Below are positions 1-11,238 of a stretch of DNA of 64,000 bases, one piece after another. This DNA comes from Flammulina velutipes (Eukaryota; Basidiomycota; Agaricomycetes; Agaricales; Physalacriaceae). Location of the stretch: positions 3,001,901 to 3,065,900 of the forward strand of contig CM022373.1 in the NCBI GenBank assembly GCA_011800155.1, given 5' to 3'. A program made the translations under genes and the position numbers. The notes beneath the pieces were generated by a model. The model was not told the DNA's origin. It ran no database searches and saw nothing but the letters and a program-made list of their open reading frames with translations. Position 1 is the first letter of the stretch; every line of letters begins with the position of its first letter.

Positions 1-307
1 CTCTCCGTATTATACCGACTGAGTCCACGAGTATGGTATCCCTCTCTTGTGAAATCGAACGAATGAGATCGTAAATTTCTGGAGCGCTGTTGAGGATGGC
101 GAGCAGGGAGGCTAAGTTGTCCTGTCTGAGAGAAATTCTTTTGAAGCGACATTCTCGAATCAGAGGAATCGTGTCCGGCCAAGCGAAGCTGAGTGCGGAA
201 AGTGTATATACGCTCATCCGGTGGTAGGGGCACCGACATTCAAGTCCATCGAATAATTCTTGGATAATGAGGGCTTTGATCTCTAGGGGGATATACGGTA
301 TTGGCAT
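1..307 (-). CDS. F-box-like protein B1, 5' part, cut by the window edge
   Basis: This minus-strand frame opens with ATG at 305-307 and stays open to base 1, so the gene continues outside the window. It begins MPIPYIPLEIKALIIQE and contains a W-P-D-x-I-P-x-I-R-E stretch. That pattern resembles the short F-box-like N-terminus common in Agaricomycetes, where a helix of P-x-E-L-x-x-x-I-I type is followed by an 'ALS..WP...R' segment. It is closely similar to the intact F-box B2 at 36854-38076. It lies just downstream of F-box A1, the same order as A2-B2 in the right arm. The expected role, from the family, is substrate recognition in an SCF ubiquitin ligase; this is inference. Confidence 0.7.
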   Translation of the reverse strand, partial: MPIPYIPLEIKALIIQELFDGLECRCPYHRMSVYTLSALSFAWPDTIPLIRECRFKRISLRQDNLASLLAILNSAPEIYDLIRSISQERDTILVDSVGIIRR

Positions 308-559
308 ACTGAGAGCAAGAGGTGTCAACGAAATATCCAGCAAAAACGAGGCGGGAACTTACATTTCAACGTCATGGTGAATGTGCAATGACAGCCGACC
401 GGACCGATGGGCCGTGCCAGCGACGAAGACAAGTACATGATAGACTCGTGAAACCAGTCAGGCTCAGGAAGACATCAACAACGCCACGACCTTGATGACG
501 ATATTTGTTTGGTTGTAATAGGCAAAGGAGGGCGGTTGTTTCTTCCTGAGCCGACTGGG

Positions 560-972
560 ACAGCATGGCCTCGTTTTGGGTGAGCCCGCCAAATGAGACC
601 TTTGGACTTCAAAAAAAACATGCGTTTAGAAGTGTAAAAAGTGCTAAAATTGATATAATGAAAATGAATCTACTCCTGTCAAGACGTCGAAATCTGAAGT
701 CAGCTCAACAGTAATTTTTTTTGTGGAACTTTTGGCCATCGTCGTCGTCGTTGATCGTGCGGCTGATCCACCAAAGATGATAACAACCACAACGAAGTCA
801 AACTCAAATTTTGCTACTGAGCTGATTGCATATATTGACATTTTGAGAGCAGTACATTCATTTTCATTATATCAATTTTAGCACTTTTTCAGCTTCTAGA
901 ACGATGTTTTTTTTGAAGTCCCGAGGTCTTAATTGGCGGGCTCACCCAAAACGAGGCCATGCTGAACCAGCC
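560..972. mobile_element. Foldback/MITE-like element with ~110-bp terminal inverted repeats
   Basis: Bases ~562-677 and ~835-970 are near-perfect inverted copies. Both contain CAGCATGGCCTCGTTTTGGG at the outer edge and a GTGCTAAAATTGATATAATG block at the inner edge. The spacer of about 160 bp has only a 65-codon frame that looks accidental. A clear target-site duplication was not found. The element sits in the leader between F-box A1 and F-box B1, a place where the right-arm copy (about 36610-36850) has no such insert, so it probably arrived after the duplication. Confidence 0.75.
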
Positions 973-1088
973 GGCTTTGGAAACGATGACAAAGCCGGAT
1001 GGATGATCGAGCCTAAGTACATGACAGAGATATATCAAAACAAAAAGAGCAAACAAGTGGTAGAACATACGAACTACAAGTATGATAC

Positions 1089-2699
1089 TCAGAACACACG
1101 AAGATCTGACCCCACATAACGAACGCCGATCTTTCTCCGTAGCGCAGCCCATCGATACGACGCAATCCTCGACAACGACTCCGCCGTTCGCCATGAATCC
1201 CAACCAGACCTGACGAACGTAACGTCCTTCAGCGCCGCCATACGGATGCCATCGCAACGCGCTTCCATCATCGAAACAGCCTTCTCCGGATGTTTGCGCA
1301 ACGTTGAGAAGTCGAGGCGAAGACTGGTGAGGTTCGGCAGCAGGCGCCTCCGAAGGGCATCCAATACCTCTGGAGTCGCGTTATTCGGGCCAAGGAAAAG
1401 GGTAGTGACGAGGACGGTGCGGGAGAAGAGGACTAAGATCGTCTTATTGCATGGGGCGCCGCTGATATCGATGTATAGGCTGGACAGGTAATGGAGCTGG
1501 TCGCATTTCAACTCATCATCTGGATCCCACTCGCTCTTTTCGTGGAATCTCAGCTCGAGGGTCCGTAAGGCAGGGGTTACTAATTCGGATAGGACATAAT
1601 CGATGTCAAAAATGCGATTTCCCGACAGGAAGGCGATGGTGTGTAGGTTCGGGAGAAAACAGGGCACGGAAGAATATTCTGGCAATTCAAGGAGAAAGGC
1701 GTTATTGACACGCAACACTTCCAACTGCGCATTGCTCCAGCGACCACGAGCAAAGGGTGGCTACCCTGATGCTCCCCCACGCTGGGTGAAATTCGCACCA
1801 GGATCGCATCGTCAACTCGACGAGTCCATCCATATCACGATGTCGCCAGAACGGGAAACTAGGTGGATCCTCAATGTCGCGAAACACTAGGTGACGTAGA
1901 GATGGAAACGAGCAGTCATCGAGATCGTGAAATTCAGTATCGTCCACGTCAAGCTCGAGTCGGCGCCAACGCGGCGTGGTTGGATGGAGGAGCCTCAAGA
2001 AAAATTTGCGAGGCTCAGAGTCGTACGGCCCAAGATGAAGTTGGTATCGATCATATTCTTGAAGGACGACATCGAGCTGCGTCATCCCAGAACGTTCCAA
2101 AAACAACGCCAATCTCCAGGAACCTTTTTCGTAGGGGAGGTGACTGTGATAATCCAAAGGAATAGAGAGCGTTGACCAAAGTGTAGGCGACGACAAAACG
2201 AGCGAACGCCAACGGCTGCAAACATACGATAACGACCATGGCGGTTGCGTAGCGCATAGCGAGTCGACGACAATGTTTTTGGCTGGGGGATGGGGATATG
2301 GAATACACCAGTGGAAGATAGCGGATAGGACATCGTCTGGAAGGAAAAGCATGGGGTGGAGGATGAGGGAGATGTTGAGGAGAGTGGCATCGACGGCGGC
2401 CTGAGCGTCCTCCATACGCGCTAGAATGGATTTATGGGTAGCAATTTGGTCTCTGAGCGTAGCAGATGTTTCTTCCAAGGTCCGCTGAATCGCCCTGATG
2501 CTCTTATTTGTAGGGTTGGAGGAATGAAGGCTTTTGAGTGCGGCAAGGGTGTAGGAAGGGATGGTAAGGGACTTGAAAACATAACTAGGGCACTCGCTAT
2601 GCCCGATCGCTGAAGGAGACCTGGAAGGAAGGTTGAGCAGTTGTCTCGAATATGGATCTTGCGCGATACGTACTCAGGTGGATGAAGAAATTGATTCAT
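1089..2699 (-). pseudogene. F-box protein A1, frameshifted
   Basis: The inferred start is ATG at 2697-2699 (MNQFLHPPE), followed by an intron (donor GTACGT, acceptor near 2620) that matches the first intron of F-box A2. The frame then runs through a helical segment, an F-box-like motif (LPDDVLSAIFHWCIP, then VCSRWRSLVL and LWSTLSIPLD) and into the leucine-rich part. Near 1725-1735 the sequence lacks 11 bases present in A2, between the codons for E-Q and L-E-V, so the frame breaks. The rest (PNLHTIAFLSG to VRYVGSDLRVF, stop at 1089) is intact in another frame. F-box A2 at 34943-36606 is the intact relative. A sequencing error is possible but an 11-base loss makes it unlikely. Confidence 0.8.
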
Positions 2700-3470
2700 C
2701 TTGATTACAAAAAGACTAGAGTTTGCGTCAGTCAAAGAGCAAAGAAAGAAAGAAACGGAGCATACCGCATCTAGACGTAATGCTTGAATGTCCGACGGGC
2801 TTTTGCGAAGAATACCACCGGCCCTCATGCAGATGAGATCCACCGGCTCTTCAGCATTATGATGCCTGGACGACGGTCTCGAGCGCGCAGCAGACGGACG
2901 CGCAAGGGACTGGCATGTATGGGTTGACGTAGCGTTAGAAATGCATTCGCCCGCGACGGGTCGTTCGTTGCACGGGTTTGCGCATCCCGCCCCGTTACAC
3001 AGCTCTGTCTGGCGCCCGTAGAAGGTGGTGAAGAAGGGGGAATGACAGGCGCTCTGGGCACCTATGCGACCTGATCTGAGCAAAGAAAAGAGAGCGCAGA
3101 GCCGTTGAAACACACCTATCAAACGCTAACATGACTCGCGTGCCTCTCTCTCCTCTATGCACCTATGCGCAAATCGCCTAAGGATGAGAAAAAGGAGCGC
3201 AGAGTGGTGATAAACGCACCTAGAGCGCATACATGGCTCGCATTTCATTTCGGACACCTCTATTCCATGTCCATCGTCCTTCCCAGTGCCAAGGTAACCG
3301 AAGACGTCCGCGTAGAATAAAAGACTGCAGAGCTCATGGCCTCTCGTTAGCGCGCAACAAAGGAGCAGCACGTCGTCGACATCGTCCGTGATGGTGGTGG
3401 TAGCTGGGAAAGAAGAGTGAACGCTGCTGAGTCATCCACACGGGCACATGACGCGAGATCAATCGGGATC
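2700..3470 (-). pseudogene. 'E' module copy 1, degenerate multi-exon remnant
   Basis: On the minus strand near 3400 lies a frame reading DDVDDVLLLCCALTRGHEL and then a FYADVFGYLG segment, ending in CMRSR at a GTGCGT donor. A TAG acceptor follows about 55 bases on. The start ATG of the other copies is ACG here. After the acceptor the frame meets a stop within 15 codons, and the later exons seen in copies 2-4 are missing. The sequence resembles 8877-9850, 29400-30560 and 33240-34440. All four sit immediately 3' of an HMG-box gene. I do not recognise the family. Confidence 0.6.
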
Positions 3471-3662
3471 GACAATCCTTTAACTTAGCTTCGCGATACT
3501 TAGGCATGAAGCATACATATATTGGGTAGCATAGCTGTACAATATAAATGATACGATAAATAAGGGCTACGTATTAAGGAGAGTGGTGACTATGCAATAG
3601 TCTTAGGAGAGAGTAGAGATGGTGTAGATGCGTGAATGGCTGATGTGCGAAGCTATATGAAT

Positions 3663-4523
3663 TCAAACAGGTCCAAATCCACCAAGGTCAACAGAATCCC
3701 CAGTGCTTTCAACGACGGGCTGTGGAGGAGACATGTCGACGTCACCCTGATCTTCTGGGTGGTTCTTCAAGAATTGGTCCAGTACGTCCATGCCGGGCAC
3801 GATGTCAGAGAGTGGGAGAGCACTGGGATGAAGGGAAGAAGAAGCCGGCATTTGGAAGCCCTCCGGTACATCGTGCGGACCTATGCATTCCTCTGGAGCC
3901 CGGATGTTCGTCGAAGCTTGAGCAGATTCCCAGCTCCACCCAGCAAATATCGCAGCCTGAGCAGGCGTAAACTCCTGGAATGTGTGGGGAGGGAGCCTCG
4001 CGGGAGAGTTTAGCACGTGTGGTCGAATCGAGCGTTCCAGGTCGAATGCGAGCTCGTGTGGTCCAGTTAGCGGCGGGACGACTGGATCACTGAAGCCTCC
4101 CAAGTCCTCGCTCGACAACCTGGAATAGGAATATGGCACGAACCGAAACGTCCTCGACGGCTCAGCTGTCTTCTTTCCCGTATCCTCCTTCCCCTTCCCC
4201 TTCAGCTTCCTCCCCCTGGGCTTCTTAGCCCGCTCTTTTCCGCCCTTCTTCTTCGGCTGATACTTGTAATTCGGAAACAACACTGCATGTCTCTCAGACG
4301 CCTCCTTCGCGCGTTCCTTCCATTGCTCCTTCTCCTCGGGGGTGTAGGTGGCCCAGAGGACCGAAGCAAGACCGGAGAGTCCCGTCCTGTCGAGGGAGCG
4401 ATCTCTGTCGTCCCGTAATTGATAGAGGCGGCGGAAATCCTTGAGGAATAGGACCCATTTGTTGGGGGGACGAGGAACGCGGGCGGAGGGCTGCGAAGTG
4501 GGGATTGCGATGTTGCTAGACAT
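3663..4523 (-). CDS. HMG-box protein 1
   Basis: A single-exon frame of 286 codons. Residues ~17-90 form an HMG box of the mating-type/MATA class: PRPPNKWVLFLKDF, then a helix with LSGLASVLWATYTPEEKEQW, then RHAVLFPNYKYQPKKKG. A very basic tail (K/R-rich, residues ~88-118) should aid DNA binding and nuclear import. The remaining two thirds are low-complexity and acidic, ending with a conserved DQFLKNHPEDQGDVDM block shared by all four paralogues. HMG-box proteins bend and bind DNA, and many fungal members control mating or development; the target here is unknown. The leader carries a TTAAATACTCTC element like HMG4. The usual basidiomycete intron inside the HMG box is absent. Confidence 0.85.
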   Translation of the reverse strand: MSSNIAIPTSQPSARVPRPPNKWVLFLKDFRRLYQLRDDRDRSLDRTGLSGLASVLWATYTPEEKEQWKERAKEASERHAVLFPNYKYQPKKKGGKERAKKPRGRKLKGKGKEDTGKKTAEPSRTFRFVPYSYSRLSSEDLGGFSDPVVPPLTGPHELAFDLERSIRPHVLNSPARLPPHTFQEFTPAQAAIFAGWSWESAQASTNIRAPEECIGPHDVPEGFQMPASSSLHPSALPLSDIVPGMDVLDQFLKNHPEDQGDVDMSPPQPVVESTGDSVDLGGFGPV

Positions 4524-5440
4524 GACAAACTTGGAGGGTTGATCGCTATGGGTTTAGTGGGTGCTGTGGTGGCTGAGTATGAGTGGATACTTCAACTGAA
4601 TGGAGAGTATTTAAGGCTACCCTGGACCTTGGCGCGCGCTGCATGTGTAACCCGCTTAGGCCAGCGTCAACTCTTTGTCCTGCTAATTATCCATACAATG
4701 AGCTGGTGACTCTCATGCAAACAAAGTAAATTTTGCTCGGTGTACCCGGATACGCTAACGACAATGGACGCTGTTTCTAATTTTGGGCAAATAAATTTCT
4801 TCCCGGCGCCACATTCGAAAGAAGCAGTACATAGGTCCTTGAACAATTGATCATACACGCGTTTCATCATTGTGAACAAGCACAGTCACGCTTTCCGTTC
4901 GTTTAGCTGTGATGCACTAGGCAACTGGCCACAGCTGCTTCAGACGACGATCTGTCAAACATGGTCGATTTTCACACGATGAAGAGTAAAGGCGTCGCTC
5001 TATCATTTCTTCTCTATGCAATATGATATTTCAAAGCTTACTCTACACATCTTCAACCCTTGACGCGATCTTTTACTACCACGCCAAAAAAAGTGTTCTC
5101 TGCGCCACATTCGAAATATATGCGCGTCCCTATCAACATCCACAAACACGGTTAGATTCCCGGCCTGTAGTTCTGCTACACATGGTGACTGGCCACAGCT
5201 GCCAACCGACGATCTGTCGCAAATGGTCAATTTTCGTACCATACAGAGTCAATACAAAGTTCTATCCTTTCGTCTCGATGCTATAAGACTTGATTTACAG
5301 AGAAAGACTCGTTCTCGTACACAAAGAATACTAAGTACGTTAAAATATGTTCTCATCTACTTCGACAACCTTCAATTTCCTACACGCAACAGTCCACCTC
5401 TCGAATAAACCCTCCACGCTGCTCGACGCTGTCCATTCTT
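4524..5440 (-). promoter_or_regulatory. HMG1 upstream region with repeated GCGCCACATTCGAA motif
   Basis: No gene is seen in this stretch. It carries two copies of a GCGCCACATTCGAA motif (near 4804 and 5104), each beside a GTGACTGGCCACAGCTGC-like or related block, and an AT-rich leader next to the HMG1 start. Closely similar blocks lie upstream of HMG2 (about 11130), HMG3 (about 28095) and HMG4 (about 31660 and 31965). The motif is therefore shared by all four HMG promoters and may be a common control site, or simply a relic of duplication. Confidence 0.5.
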
Positions 5441-5448
5441 CCCTTAGC

Positions 5449-6104
5449 CTACCTCCGTTGATAGTCTCTTCCCACAATAACAAGCTCATCTAGCTGACCG
5501 CCACATCTCGACTCAACGACACATTCGGGGTCCATCACCATCCACGTCGCATTCACGCGCAAGCTTGTCAAGTTCGGTAAAAGTATCGCGCGACCTTGGA
5601 CGATAAGAAGAAGCCTTAACACGTCCACCCCATCCTCTGCATTGAACGCCTTCACGGAACCGTGTCTGGCAAGGAATGCGGTGATCTCGTCGGGCAAAGC
5701 GAAAGTGCTCAAGCGGAGGTTTGAAGATTATATAGCAGTCCAGTGAAAGTGGGTAGGGGAAGTCGTCCGGTCGTGAGTGTAAGGTTGTCCAGCGTCGGGA
5801 GGTGTAGGAACTGTGTCACGTCTTGCAGAAGGGGAAATGTGAAGATGTAATCAGAACTCTGGGTGAGAGAGATCGTCCGCAGCAACGGTAGAGACAACAC
5901 TCCAACCATCTGTGAGGTGAAACGCACTCGCTCGGATGGCACATCAAGGTCCAGCGTAAAATGTTCCAGTGGTTTTCGCAGTTGTTCAATCCCGTCGACG
6001 CCACAAGAATACGACTTGATCCTTCCCCACAAAAGATAGAAGCGTCCTGTTCCCCATAGAGTCAGATGTGTTGAAAGATCAAAGCGCGTCGATCCTATTA
6101 GCAA
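5449..6104 (-). pseudogene. LRR-type protein remnant, left copy
   Basis: Two overlapping minus-strand frames together make a leucine-rich segment: LEHFTLDLDVPSERVRF and PLLRTISLTQSSDYIF, then LPDEITAFLARHGSVKAFN and ILLPNLTSLRVNATW. Comparison with 30800-31426 shows an extra TATATAAT-like insertion near 5715 that shifts frame, and a CAG-to-TAG change at about 5449 that ends the frame about 30 codons early. It looks like the C-terminal part of an F-box/LRR gene. No F-box is present here. Confidence 0.65.
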
Positions 6105-6345
6105 ATAACATTCCCACGCTTTACTTATGATTCATTGGATCAAACCTTAGTATATACTCATAGACTGACAGAATCCGACGAAGTATACAGTATACATTGC
6201 AAATCTAAGAAAGGTCTACATGCAAAGAAGTATATATACTTTACTAAATACGGAATAAAACTATGAGGAAAAAGAGGCAAATCCACAAGAAACAAGAGAT
6301 AAATGAGTGACAAGGACAGGACTAGCCCGTTTAGCAGACGGAGGT

Positions 6346-7854
6346 TTACTCATAAGTCTCCATACCATGACAACTTCTGAGCAAATGGTCACGCATATTC
6401 TTCTCCACCGGCACGATAAGTTTTGGGCAATGTGGACAACGGAACTTCGTCTCGACCAAATGCGAGTTCCGCATGTGTTTTACTAGCTCGCTCGCCGTTG
6501 CGAACGTCGCGGTTTTGCTTCCATGGCAGCGGCACTTGAAGGATTGTTCTGTATCGTGGTAATGGTATTGGGCGGCGTGACGCTCGAAGTCGGAGAGAAG
6601 GACGCATGCATGGTCTTGGGGACAGATGACGGTGGTGTCGGGTGTGATGACGGGAACGTCGGCGCAGAGGGCCTGAGCCAATATCTTGGGGTCGGCAGGT
6701 AGGTTCTTGAATTTCTTCCTGAACGCCGCGAAGTTTGCATCAGTCAGACTGAGTGGTGTCCGCGTGAAGGCTTCACCATGTACAGGGCTACGACGAGGAT
6801 CAGTAAAAGTTAGTTGTGGCGTGGAGAAATGTCCTCACTGATGGCTCGGGGAGGGGGTGGCTGGGGCGTTGAACGTAACGTTCCCAGTAGATGGACCAGC
6901 TGTATGAGCAGCAGGGCTGTAAAAGACGGGCCGGGCTAGACGTGCAGTAGCAATGAAGCACGGAGGAACGGTTCGTGGCTTCTTCGCAGATCCAGTAGTC
7001 GGCCGATCAGTCAACGAACGCGTGCGCTTCCTGCCTGGCGCTTTGCAGATAGGTGCGGGTATAGCTTCTCTAGCTCTAGGCAATGGGGTCACAGCAGTAG
7101 CTTGACCTGTCTTCATCCTATCGAACAATCCATCAGTTATCGCCGTGTCCAAATGAGTGTTATGGCAGTCCTCACCAATCACGTTGTTTCCTCCTTCCGA
7201 GGGCTACGTCCAGCGCTGATATATGACTCGACCTCAGATGGGCAGGAACGGGCGGGAGCCTGTGAAGAAGGGGTCAGATATTGGATGGCTGAGGGAGGGA
7301 ATAAAACTTACGGAGGCGCCGCTTTCTTGGCTCTTGTAGCTAATGCTCTCCTCTCACTTTTGGAGAGGTCTCGGGTCGAGGGAAGCGCTTCTTCACGGGT
7401 TTTGCCTGGTGTATCGCTTGGTAGAACGGTATCATCTTGTTGAGACAGAGTGACGAAGGATTCCGTAGTGGGACTGCGAGTAGATAAGTTTAAATGATAA
7501 TCGTGAGAGGTCATGGAATCACGAACGGATTCTCAATGATCCCTTCGACTTCTATCAACGCCTCGGTGTTAGCGACTGTGGGAATGTTGGAGGGTATTCT
7601 GGGAAGATGAGCGTGAATAGCATAGACGTGGTAAGCTGAATAGCACATACGCGACTTCCTCCATTTCGTCTTCCTCGTCGCTGTCCTCCGCTTCGACATC
7701 CATCGAGTTCTCAAACTCTGCCAAAAAGTCCATATCGATATCCAACTCATCCGGTCTAAAGGAAATCAGTGCCGGCTCGAGAGAGTCAAGCGACGCCAAC
7801 GTACGTGGGACTTGACTGGGATAGCGTAATGGATTCAGAGTGGTTAGGAATCAT
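6346..7854 (-). CDS. C2H2-type zinc-finger protein, left copy
   Basis: This spliced gene is reconstructed by comparison with the right copy (21199-22710). Its start is ATG at 7852-7854 (MIPNHSES). Exons follow with DMDFLAEFENSMDVE (acidic), DLSKSERRALATRAKKAA (basic), and a nuclear-localisation-like GRKRTRS with SAKKPR. Three zinc-finger-like units come near the end: C-x5-C-x8-H-x4-H (CPQDHAC...HAAQYH), C-x-C...H-x4-H (KCRCHGS...HMRNSH) and C-x2-C-x13-H-x5-H (RCPHCPK...HLLRSCH). Stop at 6346. All exon joins use GT-AG and stay in frame. One donor is GTTCGT where the right copy has GTGCGT. Probable transcription factor or nucleic-acid-binding nuclear protein; targets unknown. Confidence 0.75.
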
Positions 7855-8291
7855 TGGGGGGAGATCGCGCGGCGACGGGGCGTACATATCGCGAAGAAGG
7901 TGTGGAAGCAGTTAGTGGATAAGACGATATTAAGTGAGCAGAGAGGTCTTTTGAGATGCCTCACAGATGGTCCAACAGTCACGTGAACGCGCGCCAAACA
8001 ATGTGGAAATAAACTGGGCGAGCGCAAACCATTGTCGCCGGCAAATAGATTCCAGAGGAAGCATGGCCAATATAGATAACAATGGAAAAGTTCTCTAGCA
8101 TACACTTGTTTTTGATGATCCTCTGGGAGATCTTGATGTGGGATGCCTGTTCTACGGTGTGTGGCGTACAGCTTTCGAAATGGGTTCCGTGGACGTCGAG
8201 AGTGCAGAGATGGATTGCCTTAGAGCTGTGAGATATATTCTGTAACGGGGATGACAAAGATCCTTACTCCGAGTCCTCCGATATTGGTGGG
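7855..8291 (-). other. 'Y' block, shared upstream region of the C2H2 gene
   Basis: This block is homologous to 20740-21198 in mirror orientation. Both contain a short frame with S-K-A-I-H-L-C-T-L-D-V-H-G and a T-P-H-T-V-E segment, which may be scraps of an older gene, followed by the leader of the zinc-finger gene. No intact coding region is visible in either copy. Confidence 0.5.
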
Positions 8292-8888
8292 TTAGATCCA
8301 AGTGTGGCGTACCAAGCATCGGGCTCTGCAGCCCTCATCTCGTAATAGATAGCCCTTGAAAATCAGAGGGATCTCGCCCGGACAAACGAGGCTGAGTGCA
8401 GAAAGCGCGCATTCGCGCTTCCGTTCGTAATCGCGAAATTCACCTCCAAACTGGATAATGAGGGCCTTGAGCTTTAGAGGGACGTAAAGTGTTGTCATAC
8501 TGAGAGCAAGATAAAGAAAGCACAGAGATACTGCAGCTCCGCGGGTCAGCAAACAGAGCAGCGAACATGAGGAGAAACATACATTTTAATTGTGGTGGTG
8601 AATGTGCAAAGACAGACCGATGGGCCGTGATAACCAGTCGACGACAACAGACGAAGACAAGTACATGACAGAGATATATCAAAACAAAAAGAGCAGACAA
8701 GTAGTAGAGCATACGAAAGTATGATAGTTACTATAAGACACGAAGATCTGAAGCCACATAACGAACGACGATCTCTCTCCTTAGCCCACTCCATCTGGAC
8801 GACGCAATCCTCGACAGCGACTCTGCCGTGAGCCATGCATCCTCACCAGACCTGATGAATGTAACATCCTCAAGCGTTACCATACGGA
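8292..8888 (-). pseudogene. Fused remnants of F-box A (3' end) and F-box B (5' end)
   Basis: On the minus strand 8888-8703 encodes the last ~60 residues of an F-box A protein (LEDVTFIRSGEDAWLTAESL, then RWSGLRREIVVRY, stop). About 200 bases further on comes a truncated F-box B start (YVPLKLKALIIQ, then RECALSALSLVCPGEIP) that runs into unrelated sequence at about 8340. At 8885 the A remnant is joined directly to the last exon of 'E' copy 2, so roughly 1.5 kb of F-box A has been deleted relative to the 33-37 kb arrangement. Confidence 0.75.
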
Positions 8889-9850
8889 TACGAAGAGATC
8901 GTCTGCAGGCATTTCGTCAGAGAATTCTGGGGTAACAGCTGAGGAGCAGACTAACGGATGAGGAATGGGACGGCGTCCTACCCGTACGACGTGGGGTCCT
9001 CCGAATCGCGGTGCGAGCACATCATCATCCTCGTGGCGAAGGTAGAGCAAAATGCGGAGCATGGAGAGATTGTCTATATAGACTTTCGTCAGACAGCTTT
9101 GGGAATGAGCTGACAGGTGGACTGACCGATGTGAATGGGCGGTCTCAACGAAGCCAACCGGCTATAGGACGCGAATGACACTCTCAACGATCGTAGCGCC
9201 ATACGCGCGGCGGCGAGAGTTAGACACAGACGTCTACTGGCCCGCGTCAGCGCCTATAAACGGACAGGTAAGTGGGGCGCCAGTATAAAAGTAACATAGA
9301 GCCCGTACAGATGTATTGGACCCGCTGCTGCTAGCCAGTCAACGACAGGAACCCGTCGACGCTATGCAAGACGACAGATGAGGGCGGGATAAGCCAGAGC
9401 CTCGCGAGCGGGAAAGTGCTTGAGTCCATCTTGACAGCGTAACCATATGGACGTCGCGGTGGAAAAGATCAAAGCTGGCGGAAAGGCATTCGTCCGATGT
9501 AACAGCGAGCATACAAAGTCGACAAATTATTTTCCAAGCGATGGGCACCTATGCGCAAAACTCGTATAAAAGGGAAGACAGAGCACAGAGACGCAATAAA
9601 CATACCTAGAGCGCATACATGGCTCGCATTTCAGGATACTCTCTATGACCATCGTTCTTCCCAATGCGAAGCTGACCGAAGACGTCCATGTAGAGTCAGA
9701 GCTCGTCGCCTCTCGCCAGCGCGCAGAAACGGAAGAGCAGGTCGTCGACGTCGTCCATGGTGGTGGTGGTAGCTGCGAAAGAAGTGAGAACCCTGCTGAG
9801 TCATACACACGGGCACATGACGCGAGATCAATCGCGATCGACAATCCTTA
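8889..9850 (-). pseudogene. 'E' module copy 2
   Basis: Minus-strand pieces resemble exons of one spliced gene. The first starts ATGGACGACGTCGACG and encodes MDDVDDLLFRFCALARGDEL followed by further sequence ending CMRSR at a donor near 9613. The next starts after the acceptor at ~9545 and contains TSDECLSASFDLFHRDVHM in one frame. Later pieces begin after CCGTTTATAG (~9272) and CTATATAG (~9074), the last reading LLYLRHEDDDVLAPRFGG. Frames do not join cleanly between pieces, so it is called a pseudogene. This is the only copy in which that last piece is uninterrupted. The family is not recognised. Confidence 0.55.
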
Positions 9851-10024
9851 GCTTCGAGGTAGGCATAAAGCATAGATGTATTGGGTAGCATAGTTGTACG
9901 ATATAAATGATATGGTAAGTAAGGCATAAGTATTAAGGAGAGTGGCGACTATGCAATAGTACTAGTAGTGAGTAGAGATGGTGTAGATGAGTGAATGACG
10001 TTGTGCGAAGCTAAGCAGATGGAT

Positions 10025-10855
10025 TTAAGCAGAACCAAAGGCGTCAAGGTTGACATAATCCCACATGTTGTCAACGAAGGGCTGAGTAGGAGTCATGTCA
10101 ATGTCATCCTGATCTTTTGGGTGGTTCTTCAAGAATTGGTCCAGTACGTCGATGCTAGGTACGATGTTTGAGTAATCGTCGTCCTGCGGTGGCAGAGCGC
10201 TGACCTGAGACTCTTGAAAGTATGAAGAGGAAGTGGAAGGGAACTGAGAGACACTTCCAGTCGTTGAAGCTTGAGCAGACTCCCAGTTCCACCCAGTGAA
10301 CATCTGAGAAGCCTGCATCGGCGTAGGTGTCTGCAATGAGTACTGAGGGAACGTCATCGGAGCCGGTGGAAGCACGTAGACCCTGTCGTTTGTGCTAGGA
10401 GCGATCTCGTATGGAGCAGTGAGGGGTGGGACACCAGAAAGATCAGGCAACATTGGCTCACTCACGACTCCCGAGCTCTCAGACGACGGCCTAGCATACG
10501 GCACAAACCTCACCCCCCTCGACGTCCCCGCCGTCCTCTTCCCTTTTCTCTCCCTCTGCTTCTTCTCATTCCCTTCCCCCTTCCTCTTCGGCTGATACTT
10601 ATAGTTCGGAAAAAACGCCGCATGCCTCTCCGACGCCTCCTTCGCCCGATCCTGCCACTGCTTCTTCTCTTCCGGAGAGTAAGTCGCCCAGAGCGCCGAC
10701 GCCAGGCCGGAGAGTCCCGTCCCGTTGAGGTGTGGGTCTCTGTCGTCTCGGAGCTTGTAGAGGCGGCAGAAGTGGGCGCGGAATAGCATCCATTCGTTTG
10801 GGGGACGGGGAGGGAGAGCGGGGGGCTGGGAAGCGGGGTTGGTGGGGACAGACAT
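10025..10855 (-). CDS. HMG-box protein 2
   Basis: A single-exon frame of 276 codons. The HMG box is at residues ~16-90, with PPRPPNEWMLFRAHFCRLY, LSGLASALWATYSPEEKKQW and FFPNYKYQPKRKG, followed by a lysine/arginine-rich stretch. The C-terminal half is rich in P, Q and S and closes with the family block DQFLKNHPKDQDDIDM. The leader has TTATATAGTCGCTC about 85 bases before the start, identical in kind to HMG3 and different from HMG1 and HMG4. It is a putative sequence-specific DNA-binding regulator. An 'E' pseudogene follows directly downstream, as for the other three copies. Confidence 0.85.
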   Translation of the reverse strand: MSVPTNPASQPPALPPRPPNEWMLFRAHFCRLYKLRDDRDPHLNGTGLSGLASALWATYSPEEKKQWQDRAKEASERHAAFFPNYKYQPKRKGEGNEKKQRERKGKRTAGTSRGVRFVPYARPSSESSGVVSEPMLPDLSGVPPLTAPYEIAPSTNDRVYVLPPAPMTFPQYSLQTPTPMQASQMFTGWNWESAQASTTGSVSQFPSTSSSYFQESQVSALPPQDDDYSNIVPSIDVLDQFLKNHPKDQDDIDMTPTQPFVDNMWDYVNLDAFGSA

Positions 10856-11238
10856 GATGAACTTGGGGGTTGAGTTGATATGAGTGTAGTGGGTAGTTTG
10901 GTATGAGTATGAAGGGATGGTCCTACTAAAGAGCGACTATATAAGAGATACACATGAACTTGACGCGCCGCGGGCTCAGGCCACCGTACACAACAGAATG
11001 CATTGTCCTGCTAATGATCGATACAACGGACTGGTTATTCCACTGCGAACAAAGTTATTCCATTCGGGCGACTCGGAAACACTGGCGACAATGAACGATT
11101 CCAATCAACAACAAATAAATTTCTTCGAAGCGCCACATTCGAACAGTATACACCTTGAACAATCAACTAAATATACCCGCATTTTTTATCAATGAAAACA
11201 GAAACAGTCACGCTTCCCGTGAGCCTCGTTGTGATCCT

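Noticed and set aside
644..841. 65-codon minus-strand frame inside the 560-972 foldback element
   Set aside because: It has no homology to transposases and lies in the spacer between the inverted repeats; considered accidental.
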